Below, piece by piece: positions 7,916-16,799 of a stretch of 64,000 nt of DNA. Source of the stretch: Halobacteria archaeon AArc-dxtr1 (GTDB lineage Archaea; Halobacteriota; Halobacteria; Halobacteriales; Natrialbaceae); the NCBI GenBank assembly GCA_025517425.1, contig JAOPJY010000002.1:186001-250000 (forward strand), in the 5' to 3' direction. How positions within the stretch are numbered: the stretch's first letter is position 1; the number at the start of each line of letters is the position of its first letter. Under the pieces are notes generated by a model. That model was given only the letters and a program-made list of their open reading frames with translations, did no database searches and was not told the DNA's origin. Both the position numbers and the translations under genes were made by a program.

Positions 7916-8896
7916 GTGGCGGTGACGACGCTCGCCATCCTCGCACTCGCGTTTAGCCTGGATCTACTGGTTGGCAACCCACGTGACACAGTTGCCCCAC
8001 TCGGCCAACTCGTCGACCGCATCGCCCCGGAAACGGGAGAGCGACGCGGACTCGGTACCGTTCTCGTCGGCTCCGTTCTCGTCGCGATCCTGGCAGGCGG
8101 AGCCGTCGCGCTGAGTGAACAACAGTCTGCGATCGCCGCAAGCGTCGTCGCCGCCGTCGTCCTCTTTCTCACGATCGATCTCCGGGCGCTCCTCGAGGGA
8201 ACCAGCGCCACGCTTGCGGCGGTCGATCACGGACTGAACGAGAGCGACGAACAGCCGGATGAGACCACCAGCGGGAGCGTGACGACCGCACTGCCACAGC
8301 GTCGCATGGCAGCCCTCGAAGACGGTGCCGACGGGCTCTCGACCGGTTTCCTGGCGACGCTACTCCCGTTTTCACTGCTCGCCCCCGCATCGGTGACAGC
8401 GGCCACGGCAGTGGCGGCGTGGGTGCAGTGTGTGCTGGTGCTCGATCGGTCGGGAGACGCCGACGACCGGACGCCATCAGCGAGCGGGCCGATTGCGACG
8501 TCGATCACGTGGATTACCGACCGAATTGGGGCGGTCTGCATTGCCGTTGCGGCGGGCGATCCGGCCGCGATTCGACGTGCCAGCAGAGACCGACGAGCGT
8601 CGGCGAGTCCCATCGGGTGGCCGGCAGCCACGCTCGCTGCTACACTGAGCGTCCGTGTCGAAGCAAGTGGGGCCGAAACGGACGCCTCGAATGCGAATAC
8701 GACGGAGCCGTCAGCCGAGCACGGTCAGCAGGGAGTGGCGCTGCTTGGGCTTGCAGCAGCCGTCGGGGTTGTCGTCGCGACCGTTCTCGCGATGGCGGGA
8801 GCGCTCGTTGTGGGCCCACCAGAGCCGGTGTTACTGGCCGTTGAGGTTCGTTCAGCGGCATTCGAGTGGTCGCTGGTGGGGGTGAGTAACCGATGA
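7916..8896 (+). CDS. Divergent CobD/CbiB-like membrane protein
   Basis: 326 residues from GTG. The frame resembles adenosylcobinamide-phosphate synthase (CobD/CbiB), the membrane enzyme that attaches aminopropanol to cobyric acid. The N-terminus LDLLVGNP...APLGQLVDRI corresponds to the family's LD..iGDP..hPV..iGrli, and RDRRASASPIGWPAATLAA (about 221-239) to the family's RD...SPNsGWp..A.Aga. However, the His-Pro-Val element is replaced by Ala-Pro-Leu and the SPN Asn is absent, so this may be a paralogue with altered or lost activity. It overlaps the next gene by 4 nt. No other B12 genes are nearby. Confidence 0.65.
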   Translation: MAVTTLAILALAFSLDLLVGNPRDTVAPLGQLVDRIAPETGERRGLGTVLVGSVLVAILAGGAVALSEQQSAIAASVVAAVVLFLTIDLRALLEGTSATLAAVDHGLNESDEQPDETTSGSVTTALPQRRMAALEDGADGLSTGFLATLLPFSLLAPASVTAATAVAAWVQCVLVLDRSGDADDRTPSASGPIATSITWITDRIGAVCIAVAAGDPAAIRRASRDRRASASPIGWPAATLAATLSVRVEASGAETDASNANTTEPSAEHGQQGVALLGLAAAVGVVVATVLAMAGALVVGPPEPVLLAVEVRSAAFEWSLVGVSNR

Positions 8897-9303
8897 CCGA
8901 TGGGGACGATCCGACCGTGATCCGCTCGCTGGCCATTGCAGTCGAAGACGTCCTGGACGCGGCCGTCTACAACCGGGAGAATCCCGGCACGGCAGTGCTC
9001 CGAGTGACACCCCCGTTCCATGGACGGATGCGGGCCCGACTCCACGTCTATCGCGAGGACGACCGTGAGCTGACGGGTGCAATCCATGTACCCCCGCGTT
9101 CGTTCCTCCCTAAGCGAACACGTACAGCGTATCCCGACTTCGAGAGCCGGCCTCCCGACGTCGGAAGCGACGGAGAGGATGAGGACGGCCCAATTGACAA
9201 CTGGCGGTCGCAGGCTCGCGACTCCCTTCGTGAGACGGTGACGATCGACACTGGAGAGAAGTCACACACAGTCAGCGTCGGCTGGCTCGACGAGCCACAG
9301 TAA
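8893..9303 (+). CDS. Uncharacterised protein coupled to CobD-like gene
   Basis: 136 residues, soluble and acidic. Its ATG overlaps the stop of the CobD-like gene (ATGA), so the two are translationally coupled and probably act together. The first half (VEDVLDAAVYNRENPGTAVL, then ARLHVYREDD and GAIHVPPRSFLP) looks like an alpha/beta domain. The middle is a low-complexity acidic linker (about 84-102). I recognise no family. A role linked to its membrane neighbour is inferred from the overlap only. Confidence 0.65.
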   Translation: MTDGDDPTVIRSLAIAVEDVLDAAVYNRENPGTAVLRVTPPFHGRMRARLHVYREDDRELTGAIHVPPRSFLPKRTRTAYPDFESRPPDVGSDGEDEDGPIDNWRSQARDSLRETVTIDTGEKSHTVSVGWLDEPQ

Positions 9304-9407
9304 CAGAGCGTCCAACACGAGAGTACCCGCGATCGCACCGCAGTCTCGTACTTTCACTTTCACTCCGCACGGATCGCATTGACGTATCGTCAGTCGAACG
9401 AGTTGGT

Positions 9408-9608
9408 ATGATGATCGTAGACTGTATCGACGACGACCGTGTCGACGGAACGGCAACGCCCGAGAAACCCGGCGACCAGCGCCGTCGTATCGACGTCACC
9501 GAACTCGACGCCACCGACGTCCAAGAATTCGTTCGGACGAACGTCGGTACCGACCGCGTCTCGCTTGAGCACCGCGGGGCGCGAACGTATCTCGTCGTCG
9601 AGGGGTAA
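9408..9608 (+). CDS. Small hypothetical protein
   Basis: 66 residues with an acidic, haloarchaeal composition (IDVTELDATDVQEFVRTNVG in the middle and a beta-like C-terminal LEHRGARTYLVVEG). Two adjacent ATGs (9408 and 9411) could start it. No homologous family is recognised. It lies 87 bp before the Cys-cluster gene on the same strand. Coding potential is supported by composition only. Confidence 0.45.
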   Translation: MMIVDCIDDDRVDGTATPEKPGDQRRRIDVTELDATDVQEFVRTNVGTDRVSLEHRGARTYLVVEG

Positions 9609-9694
9609 CTGCGAGACACAGACGCGACGGGGAAACTGGAGCGCGATAAGCCACACGGAAAGGCACTTCCGCGCGGGCCCCCGACGTACGGTCT

Positions 9695-10225
9695 GTGAGT
9701 GCCGACGCGACGACAGACGACGACGGCCCCCGCCGGGCAGAGGTCTATCCTGGCCGCGAGGTCGTCGTCGAGTTCGATCCCGACCTCACCTTCGAGTGTG
9801 TCGAGGAGTGTACCTGGTGTTGTCACCACGGCGTGTTGCTCTACGATCGCGATCTCCTGGAGCTCGCCGAGCGAGCGAACCTGGCCAAGACGACGACGGA
9901 CTTTCGCGGCGAGAAGTTCGTGACCCGAGAGCCAAAGGACCGCGACGAGCACGTCGCCGAGGACGGGAATGCCTGCGCGTTCTTGCGATCGGACGGACTC
10001 TGCTCGCTGCACCTAGAAGAGGACTGGAAACCAGCACGGTGTTCGGTCTTTCCGCTCGCAGTCCGACTGGAAGACGGCGAGTTACACGTCGATATCCGGG
10101 ACTCTGCACACGACCACTGTGACGGACTGAACGTCAGCGAACGGCGCGTAATCGACAACCTCGAGGCGTTCCTTCCGGAGGTGCTCTGGGAACTCGAGAA
10201 TCCCGACAGCGATCGAGTGCTGTGA
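9695..10225 (+). CDS. YkgJ-type cysteine cluster protein (CxxCxxCC)
   Basis: 176 residues from GTG. The cluster is visible as CVEECTWCC with Cys35, Cys39, Cys42 and Cys43, followed by single cysteines in ACAF, GLCSLH, ARCSVFPL and DHCDG. This is the arrangement of the YkgJ/UPF0153 zinc- or iron-binding family. Members are widespread and biochemically poorly defined. No partner gene is obvious; the downstream FAD enzyme starts 152 bp later with its own promoter region. Confidence 0.85.
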   Translation: MSADATTDDDGPRRAEVYPGREVVVEFDPDLTFECVEECTWCCHHGVLLYDRDLLELAERANLAKTTTDFRGEKFVTREPKDRDEHVAEDGNACAFLRSDGLCSLHLEEDWKPARCSVFPLAVRLEDGELHVDIRDSAHDHCDGLNVSERRVIDNLEAFLPEVLWELENPDSDRVL

Positions 10226-10377
10226 GTGAATGGGTATCACACCCCACAACATATTCTCGAAATTAGTGACCGTTTGTCCTCTCACAACGCCGACCCGAGT
10301 AAAATAGCAGCGCATTAGTACGACGAGTCAGTCGACGGTAGTAGGAGCGGTATTCGGCTCATCGAGCAGGCATCATC

Positions 10378-11829
10378 ATGTCAGGAGAATATGACCTCAT
10401 CATCGTCGGCGGTGGAATCAGTGGGGCGTCGCTGCTCTATACGGTGTCGAAATTCACCGATATCGAGCGCGTGGCGCTGTTCGAAAAGGAAGACGAGATC
10501 GCGGCGATCAACTCCCACCACACTAACAACTCACAGACACTTCACTTCGGGGATATCGAGACGAACTATACGCTCGAGAAGGCCGAGGAGGTAAAAGAGG
10601 GCGCAGAGTTGCTCGCAGGCTACCTCGAGAACCACGACGCAGATCGGGAGATGCACGCAAAGCGCAGTAAGATGGTGCTTGGCGTCGGCGACGAGGAGGT
10701 CGCCGAACTCGAGGAACGCTACCACGAAGAGGGCTTTGGCGACCTCTTCCCGAAACTCAGCGTGATCGACCGCGAGGAGATCGAAGCGCTCGAACCGAAG
10801 GTCGTCGAGGGACGCGAGCCAGGGACCGAGCTGCGAGCGCTCCAGACGCCCGACGGCTACGTCGTCGACTACGGCGAGACCGCCGCCTCCTTCGTCGAGC
10901 AGGCCCGCGAAGAGGCGACCGTCGACATCTACACGGGGACGGCCGTCGAGGACATCACGGAGACCCACAGCGGCTACACCGTCACGACGCCCGACGGCCC
11001 GTACGACTGCGAGGTCGCCGTCGTCGCGGCCGGCTCGCACAGCCTCCAGATCGCGAAGGAGCTGGGCTACGGCCAGGACAAGGTGTTGCTCCCGGTCGCG
11101 GGGAGTTTCTTCCTCGCAGAGGACTTCCTCAACGGGAAGGTCTACACCCTCCAGATGAAGAAGTTGCCCTTCGCCGCGGTCCACGGCGACGCCGACGTTC
11201 ACGACGACAGCGTCACCCGATTCGGACCGACGGCGAAGCTGGTTCCAACGTTAGAGCGCGGCCGGATCTCGACCGTCGGGGACTTCTTCGACGTGTTCGG
11301 ACTCAACCTCGCTTCCTTCCTGAGCTACGGGAACATCTTGGCAGATCGCATCCTGCTGCCGTACGTCCTCCGGAACCTCGTCTACGACCTCCCTGGCGCT
11401 GGCCCGCGAGCGTTCCTCCCTCACGTCCAGAAGGTCGTCCCGAGCGCCGAACTGTCCGATATCTCTCGTGCGAAGGGGTACGGCGGCGTTCGACCGCAGA
11501 TCGTCGACACCAGCCAGAAGTCCCTGGACATGGGCGAGGCGAAGATCACCGGCGAGGACATCATCTTCAACATCACGCCGTCGCCGGGCGCCTCGACCTG
11601 TCTGAAAAACGCGATGGTCGACGCCCAGCAGGTCGTCGAGTTCTTAGACGGCGAGTATGAGTTCGACGAGGAGGCGTTCCGTGCCGAGACGATCGATCAC
11701 TTCCCGCGCGTCGAGGACGCCGATGCTCCCGACGCCGAGAGTGCCGACGAACCAGCGACCACCGCGGGCACAGAGCAGCCCGCGGAGTCGGCCGACGGTG
11801 CGGCGGCGAGCACCGGCGCGGACGACTGA
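10378..11829 (+). CDS. FAD-dependent malate:quinone-oxidoreductase-like enzyme
   Basis: 483 residues. The N-terminal Rossmann dinucleotide fold (DLIIVGGGISGASLLY, 6-21) is followed by NSHHTNNSQTLHFGDIETNY (about 45-64). That segment closely matches the substrate-side signature of membrane malate:quinone oxidoreductases of the Campylobacter/Helicobacter type. The enzyme would oxidise malate to oxaloacetate, passing electrons to menaquinone, at the membrane face. The last about 45 residues are a low-complexity Asp/Glu/Ala tail. Other DAO-superfamily 2-hydroxyacid oxidases are an alternative. It is monocistronic, with a 5' leader likely, because the AT-rich element (10296-10304) lies about 75 nt upstream. 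Confidence 0.75.
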   Translation: MSGEYDLIIVGGGISGASLLYTVSKFTDIERVALFEKEDEIAAINSHHTNNSQTLHFGDIETNYTLEKAEEVKEGAELLAGYLENHDADREMHAKRSKMVLGVGDEEVAELEERYHEEGFGDLFPKLSVIDREEIEALEPKVVEGREPGTELRALQTPDGYVVDYGETAASFVEQAREEATVDIYTGTAVEDITETHSGYTVTTPDGPYDCEVAVVAAGSHSLQIAKELGYGQDKVLLPVAGSFFLAEDFLNGKVYTLQMKKLPFAAVHGDADVHDDSVTRFGPTAKLVPTLERGRISTVGDFFDVFGLNLASFLSYGNILADRILLPYVLRNLVYDLPGAGPRAFLPHVQKVVPSAELSDISRAKGYGGVRPQIVDTSQKSLDMGEAKITGEDIIFNITPSPGASTCLKNAMVDAQQVVEFLDGEYEFDEEAFRAETIDHFPRVEDADAPDAESADEPATTAGTEQPAESADGAAASTGADD

Positions 11830-11889
11830 GCGACACCGGAGTTCCTCCCGAGTTGCTCGGGTAACACCCAGGATGCGGGATGAAAATGG

Positions 11890-11893
11890 TTAA
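11890..11893 (+). promoter_or_regulatory. TATA-like element of aIF1A gene
   Basis: TTAA within ATGGTTAACCG, centred 26-27 nt before the GTG start at 11918. It supports the GTG as a leaderless initiation codon. Confidence 0.45.
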
Positions 11894-11917
11894 CCGTCTG
11901 CCGGATGTAATACGTAT

Positions 11918-12208
11918 GTGACTGAAGACACGGGGCGACGGAACCTCCGGATGCCCAACAACGACGAGCTGTTTGCGATCGTCACCGAACACCTCGGTGG
12001 CAACCACGTCCGGCTTCGCTGCGAGGACGGTGAGGAGCGACTCGGCCGCATTCCCGGCCGCATGAAGTATCGCACCTGGATCGAGCAAGACGACATCGTC
12101 GTCGCCGAACCCTGGGACTGGCAGGACGAGAAGGCCACGATCGAGTGGCGTTACACCGGCCAGGACGCAGATCAGCTGCGACGCGAAGGCCACCTCGACA
12201 CCGTCTGA
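11918..12208 (+). CDS. Translation initiation factor aIF1A
   Basis: 96 residues from GTG. The S1-like OB fold is evident: [39 protein letters not shown] and [19 protein letters not shown] are the conserved eIF1A strands. It promotes initiator tRNA placement and subunit joining on the small subunit. The gene is full length and has its own TATA-like element. A short T-run (12226-12229) follows the stop and may terminate it. Confidence 0.95.
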   Translation: MTEDTGRRNLRMPNNDELFAIVTEHLGGNHVRLRCEDGEERLGRIPGRMKYRTWIEQDDIVVAEPWDWQDEKATIEWRYTGQDADQLRREGHLDTV

Positions 12209-12340
12209 GCGCGCATCTAACAGCATTTTATTCTCGGACCAGTCGGTAGCGACGTGTCTCGCCACTAGACGAGAGTGTCGTCGCCGAGCGAGAGAGGAAC
12301 GTGGCGTGAGACGACGATCTGGGACGGATCACCCGTGGTG

Positions 12341-12346
12341 TTTATC
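12341..12346 (+). promoter_or_regulatory. TATA element of the crtD-lyeJ-cruF operon
   Basis: TTTATC centred 28-29 nt before the crtD ATG (12372). It is the only promoter-like element for the three overlapping genes. Confidence 0.5.
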
Positions 12347-12371
12347 ACCCATCCGAAACTAGCACGTAGTA

Positions 12372-13862
12372 ATGAAATCGCTGGGCGGGACGTCGGTCGT
12401 CGTCGTAGGTGGCGGATTTGGTGGCCTCTCTACGGCCTGCTTTCTCGCCGACGCAGGTGCTGAGGTGACGGTCGTCGAAAAGAACGAACAGCTCGGGGGC
12501 CGAGCGTCGGTACTCGAGGAGTCGGGCTTTCGATTCGACATGGGGCCGTCGTGGTACCTGATGCCCGACGTCTTCGAGCGGTTTTTCGGTCACTTCGATC
12601 GCTCGCCGACGGACTACTACGAGCTGACTCACCTCGACCCCCACTACCGGATCTTCTTCAAAGACGGCGATCAGGTCGACGTGACGCCGGACAGAGAGCG
12701 GACGAAAGCGGTCTTCGAGTCCTACGAGGACGGCGCCGGCGAAGAACTCGATCGCTACCTCGAAAAGTCGAAGGAGAACTACGAAGTCGGAATGGAACAC
12801 TTCGTCTACACGGATCGATCGCGACTGCGGGACTTCCTCGATCTGGACGTTGCAAGACAGGCCCGAGGGCTCTCGTTACTGGGCTCGATGCAGGGCCACG
12901 TCGAGAACTACTTCGAGCACCCGAAGCTCCAGCAGATCATGCAGTATACGCTGGTCTTCCTGGGTGGATCACCGCGGAACACGCCGGCGCTGTACAACCT
13001 GATGAGTCACGTCGACTTCAACCTCGGCGTCTGGTACCCCGAAGACGGGATCGGCGGCGTCGTCGACGGGATCGCCGAGGTGGGCCGAGAGCTCGGCGTC
13101 GAGTACGAACTCGACCGTCCCGTGACAGGGATCAAAGGTCGCGAGGGAGCGTTTCTGGTCGAAACCGAGCAGGGAACGCTCTCGGCCGATCTCGTCGTGA
13201 GCAATGCCGACTATGCCCACACCGAGCAGGATCTGCTCGCGCCCGAGCAGCGCGGCTACGACGCCGATTACTGGGAGTCTCGAACGTACGCACCCTCCGC
13301 GTTCTTGTTGTATCTGGGTATCGAGGGCGACGTCGACGAGCTAGCCCACCACACGCTCGTTCTCCCGACCGACTGGGACGAGCACTTCGAGCAGATCTTC
13401 GACGAGCCCGCCTGGCCGGACGAGCCCGCCTACTACCTCTGCGTTCCATCCGAGACGGACGACGACGTCGCTCCCGAGGGGCACAGCGCGCTGTTCGTCC
13501 TCGTCCCGATCGCCCCCGATCTCGAGGATACGCCCGAACGCCGCGAGCAGTACCGCGAGCAGATTCTGGCAGACATTGCCGAGAACACCGGCGCCGATCT
13601 GCGCGATCGGATCGTCTTCGAGGAACAGTTCTGCGTCGAGGATTTCGCTGACCGGTACAACAGCTTCCAGGGAACGGCACTCGGAATGGCCCATACGCTT
13701 CGCCAGACCGCGATCTTCCGGCCCCCACACCGCTCGAAGGCCGTCGACGGGCTCTACTTCACCGGCTCGTACACGACGCCGGGAATCGGCGTTCCGATGT
13801 GTCTGATCAGCGGCGAACTGACCGCAGAAAAGGTCATCGCAGACGCTGGAACCAGTCGATGA
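12372..13862 (+). CDS. crtD: Carotenoid 3,4-desaturase (CrtD/CrtI family)
   Basis: 496 residues. This is a CrtI-type desaturase with the FAD-binding VVVGGGFGGLSTACFLADAGAEV (from residue 9), GGRASVLEESGFRFDMGPSW, and the C-terminal GLYFTGSYTTPGIGVPMCLISG signature. It could in principle be phytoene desaturase. But it sits in the crtD-lyeJ-cruF order known from Haloarcula, where this enzyme introduces the 3,4 double bonds on the way to bacterioruberin, so that is the preferred call. The stop overlaps the lyeJ start (ATGA). It acts on membrane-embedded C50 intermediates. Confidence 0.85.
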   Translation: MKSLGGTSVVVVGGGFGGLSTACFLADAGAEVTVVEKNEQLGGRASVLEESGFRFDMGPSWYLMPDVFERFFGHFDRSPTDYYELTHLDPHYRIFFKDGDQVDVTPDRERTKAVFESYEDGAGEELDRYLEKSKENYEVGMEHFVYTDRSRLRDFLDLDVARQARGLSLLGSMQGHVENYFEHPKLQQIMQYTLVFLGGSPRNTPALYNLMSHVDFNLGVWYPEDGIGGVVDGIAEVGRELGVEYELDRPVTGIKGREGAFLVETEQGTLSADLVVSNADYAHTEQDLLAPEQRGYDADYWESRTYAPSAFLLYLGIEGDVDELAHHTLVLPTDWDEHFEQIFDEPAWPDEPAYYLCVPSETDDDVAPEGHSALFVLVPIAPDLEDTPERREQYREQILADIAENTGADLRDRIVFEEQFCVEDFADRYNSFQGTALGMAHTLRQTAIFRPPHRSKAVDGLYFTGSYTTPGIGVPMCLISGELTAEKVIADAGTSR

Positions 13863-14743
13863 TGGCGCGTGCGGCAGGAGCGAACGGTGCTGGCAGTCCG
13901 GGATCGGTGACGGACCGAATCCGATACCTGCTGGTGCTCTCGCGGCCCCGATTCTGGCTCTATCTGGCCGGCCCCGTACTGGTCGGGGTGGCCTACGCCG
14001 CCGACGCGCCGACGGAGCTACTCGTACCCGCAACCGTCGCTCTCTTTGCGTACTTTCTCCTGCCAGCGAACGTCTTTTTGTACGGAGTCAATGACGTCTA
14101 CGACCGGGAGATCGATACCGAGAACCCGAAGAAAGAGGGGCGAGAGGCACGCTACGAGGGGCAGCGATTCGTCCCCGTCGTCGTCGGCCTCTGTGCGGCC
14201 CTGGCACTGGCGCTGGTTCCGATCGTGCCCCCGAGCGCGTGGCCCTGGCTCGCCGTCTTCCTGTTTCTGGGGGCAGCATACAGCGCGCCGCCACTTCGGT
14301 TCAAAACGACCCCACTGCTCGACTCGATGTCGAACGGGCTGTACATCGTGCCGGGCGCGGCCGCCTACGCCGCGGTGGCGTCCGGACAGCCGCCGGCGCT
14401 CGCGGTGCTCGGGGGCTGGCTCTGGGCAATGGGAATGCACACCTTCTCCGCGATTCCGGACATCGAGCCGGATCGCCGCGCCGGCATTCAGACCACAGCG
14501 ACGGTGTTGGGAGAGGGGAAGACGTACGTCTACTGTGGGGGCTGCTGGCTGCTGGCAGCCGCCGCGTTCGCGGTACTGGACGTCCGCCTCGGCGCTGTCA
14601 TGCTCGCATACCCCACACTGATCGCGGTCGTCTCCGGGACGAGCGTCGCGGTCGACCGGGCCTACTGGTGGTTCCCAGCGATCAACACGGTAGTGGGTGC
14701 AGCGCTGACTCTGGGCGGTCTCTGGAGGGTGTTCTATGGATAA
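13859..14743 (+). CDS. lyeJ: Lycopene elongase (UbiA-family prenyltransferase)
   Basis: 294 residues from the ATG overlapping the crtD stop; a second ATG at 13862 is possible. It is polytopic, with about eight hydrophobic segments. The UbiA metal/diphosphate motif NDVYDREID (78-86) supplies the NDxxDxxxD aspartates, and the second Asp-rich loop is DIEPDRRAG. In bacterioruberin synthesis LyeJ adds two C5 units from dimethylallyl diphosphate to lycopene, giving C50 intermediates. Its position between crtD and cruF makes this assignment strong. It overlaps cruF by 8 nt. Confidence 0.9.
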   Translation: MMARAAGANGAGSPGSVTDRIRYLLVLSRPRFWLYLAGPVLVGVAYAADAPTELLVPATVALFAYFLLPANVFLYGVNDVYDREIDTENPKKEGREARYEGQRFVPVVVGLCAALALALVPIVPPSAWPWLAVFLFLGAAYSAPPLRFKTTPLLDSMSNGLYIVPGAAAYAAVASGQPPALAVLGGWLWAMGMHTFSAIPDIEPDRRAGIQTTATVLGEGKTYVYCGGCWLLAAAAFAVLDVRLGAVMLAYPTLIAVVSGTSVAVDRAYWWFPAINTVVGAALTLGGLWRVFYG

Positions 14744-15629
14744 CGAATCGACACCCGCGAAGGGGGCAGCGTCTCACAACAGCCGGCGGGCGACCGTCCA
14801 GCGCCAGCTCGAAACCCTGATCGAGGAGAACCGATTCACGATCGCGGTGCTCTTCCCGTTCGTCGGTGCCGTGACCCTCGTCGCGAGCGCCGAGGGACTG
14901 TTACCCGCCCCGCTCGCGTACAATCCGCTGTTGATCCTCTTTGGAACGCTCGTGATGCGCTCACCGCTGGTCGTCGGCGTCCTGCCACGAATCGGCTGGT
15001 GGGCGCTTGGCTGTCTGGGCGTGTTGACGGCGTACACGTACGCCATCGAGATGATCGGCGTCCAAACGGACTGGCCCTATGGTGCCTTCGAGTACACCAT
15101 CCAGCTCGGGCCGATGCTTCTCGGCGAGGTCCCGCTGGCTTTGCCACTGTTTTTCATCCCGCTCGTGCTCAATGCCTACCTGCTGACACTGTTGCTGCTC
15201 GGCGACCGGGCCGATCGCGCCGTGATTCGGCTTCCTGTTGCGGTCGCCGCGGTCGTCGCGATCGATCTCGTGCTCGACCCCGCTGCCGTCGCGGTCGGCT
15301 TCTGGGCGTTCGAGGAGGGCGTCTACTACGGCGTTCCCGTCTCGAACTACCTCGGCTGGCTCCTCTCAGGAACTGTCGCGGTCGTCCTCGTCGATCTGGC
15401 GTTCGACCGCGAGGCGCTGCTGGCCCGCGTTCGTGAGTGCGTCTTCGTCCTCGACGATCTCGTCAGCTTCGTGTTACTCTGGGGCTCGATCAACCTGCTG
15501 TATGGAAACTGGATCGCGGCGGCGGTCGCGGGTGCGTTCTGCGTTGGCCTCGTTCGGACCGACCGGTACGATCTCGAGATGGTGGCGACGGTGCTTCCGA
15601 GTCGACTCCGTGGCGACGCCGAGCAGTGA
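14736..15629 (+). CDS. cruF: Bisanhydrobacterioruberin hydratase (CruF-type)
   Basis: 297 residues, with seven or so membrane segments after a polar N-terminus (1-30). The CruF/DUF422 core is recognisable in YAIEMIGVQTDWPYGAFEYT (about 105-124), where Glu, Thr and Tyr residues are conserved, and in DLVLDPAAVAVGFWAFEEG. It hydrates the terminal isopropylidene groups to give bacterioruberin, the red C50 membrane pigment. It overlaps lyeJ and ends 27 bp from the convergent crtB. Confidence 0.88.
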   Translation: MDNESTPAKGAASHNSRRATVQRQLETLIEENRFTIAVLFPFVGAVTLVASAEGLLPAPLAYNPLLILFGTLVMRSPLVVGVLPRIGWWALGCLGVLTAYTYAIEMIGVQTDWPYGAFEYTIQLGPMLLGEVPLALPLFFIPLVLNAYLLTLLLLGDRADRAVIRLPVAVAAVVAIDLVLDPAAVAVGFWAFEEGVYYGVPVSNYLGWLLSGTVAVVLVDLAFDREALLARVRECVFVLDDLVSFVLLWGSINLLYGNWIAAAVAGAFCVGLVRTDRYDLEMVATVLPSRLRGDAEQ

Positions 15630-15656
15630 GTGCGATCGGATGAAAATTGACAGTGG

Positions 15657-16607
15657 CTATCGAGTCGGAACGCCCTCACCGGGACCCGGTTCGCTCCACT
15701 CGGTTTCGACGGTTGGAACCGCAGAGACGCGCCGGAAGACTGCCTCTGGATCGCCACTCCAGTGCCAGTAGAGTCGGGTCTTCAGGAGACACCAGAGCTT
15801 CCGTGTCGTCGAGAGCTGGGGCGCCGAAGAGAGGACGTCGTACCCCTGTGATCGGATAACGGCATGGTGTTCGGCGTAGAGCACTGCGGCAAGCAACACG
15901 GGAAGCTGGCAGTCCTCGGGAAGGTAGCGGATTCCGGCGACGCCCTCGCGGTACAGCCTCTCGGTTCGCTCTACCTCCGCGGCCATGGCCGCACCGAACG
16001 ACTCCGAGAACTCGAGACGCTCGACGTTGTCTGGGTGAACATCGTGAGCGGCAAGCGTCTCCCTCGGGAGATAGATCCGATCGCGCTCGGTGATATCTTC
16101 GCGGACGTCACGCAGGAAGTTGGTCATCTGGAACGCCTCACCGAGTTTGATCGCGTGTGGGAGCGCCGCCTCCGGCTCGTCGGGCTCCATGATCGCAGTC
16201 ATCATGACTCCGACCGCTGCGGCAGACCCGCGCATGTACGTCTCGAGATCTGCGTACGTCTCGTAGCGGTCGGTGTGGATGTCAGACCGCATCGCGTCGA
16301 AGAAGGCTTCCACCTCCGTATCGTCGATACCGTAGCGCTCGCGAAGCTGGCAGAACGCGCGCAAGACCGGATCGTCTGGCTCGCGCTCGCCGAGTGCCTC
16401 GGCTTCCAGCTGATCTAAGCTGGCAGCTTGCTCGTCAGGGGGAACCCCTGCTGCGTCGTCGACGACTTCGTCTGCGATCCGGAAAAACGCGTAGAGGACG
16501 TGTGTTGCGTCGCGCACGCGAGCGGGGAGAAACCGCGTCGCGAGGTAGAACGTCTTCCCGGTTCGTTTCTGGATCTCCTTTCCGGCTTCGATGTGTTCCC
16601 GTTGCAT
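15657..16607 (-). CDS. crtB: Phytoene synthase
   Basis: 316 residues. It condenses two geranylgeranyl diphosphates to phytoene, the first committed carotenoid step. Both Asp-rich motifs are present: RIADEVVDD (near residue 45) and NFLRDVREDITERDRIYLP (near 160). The frame continues upstream to 16706, but a TATA box at 16696-16703 places transcription start near 16672, downstream of that ATG. The MQREHIEAGKEIQKRTGKTF start at 16607 matches the family N-terminus. It is convergent with the crtD-lyeJ-cruF operon, so precursor supply and C50 conversion are adjacent but separately transcribed. Confidence 0.93.
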   Translation of the reverse strand: MQREHIEAGKEIQKRTGKTFYLATRFLPARVRDATHVLYAFFRIADEVVDDAAGVPPDEQAASLDQLEAEALGEREPDDPVLRAFCQLRERYGIDDTEVEAFFDAMRSDIHTDRYETYADLETYMRGSAAAVGVMMTAIMEPDEPEAALPHAIKLGEAFQMTNFLRDVREDITERDRIYLPRETLAAHDVHPDNVERLEFSESFGAAMAAEVERTERLYREGVAGIRYLPEDCQLPVLLAAVLYAEHHAVIRSQGYDVLSSAPQLSTTRKLWCLLKTRLYWHWSGDPEAVFRRVSAVPTVETEWSEPGPGEGVPTR

Positions 16608-16695
16608 TCTATGATAGTCGTTCTTGAACGCGTCTTCCTGGTGCCCTCTCGCCGGATGCCTGACAGCGTCGCAATACAACCAGTATGACAGAAGG

Positions 16696-16703
16696 CTATA
16701 AAA
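16696..16703 (-). promoter_or_regulatory. crtB promoter TATA box
   Basis: TTTTATAG on the minus strand. Transcription from it would begin about 16672, giving a 65-nt leader before the preferred crtB start. Confidence 0.5.
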
Positions 16704-16799
16704 CATCTAGCCCTCACCAGTCGGGCTTGCCTCGAAAACCGGCCGAGGCGACGGGATCGGACCGGACCGTTTTTTCCCTCAGCGGTCGAACTCCCAACG

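Noticed and set aside
16608-16706. 33-codon N-terminal extension of crtB
   Set aside because: The crtB TATA box (16696-16703) overlaps it, and the family N-terminus begins at the ATG 16607.
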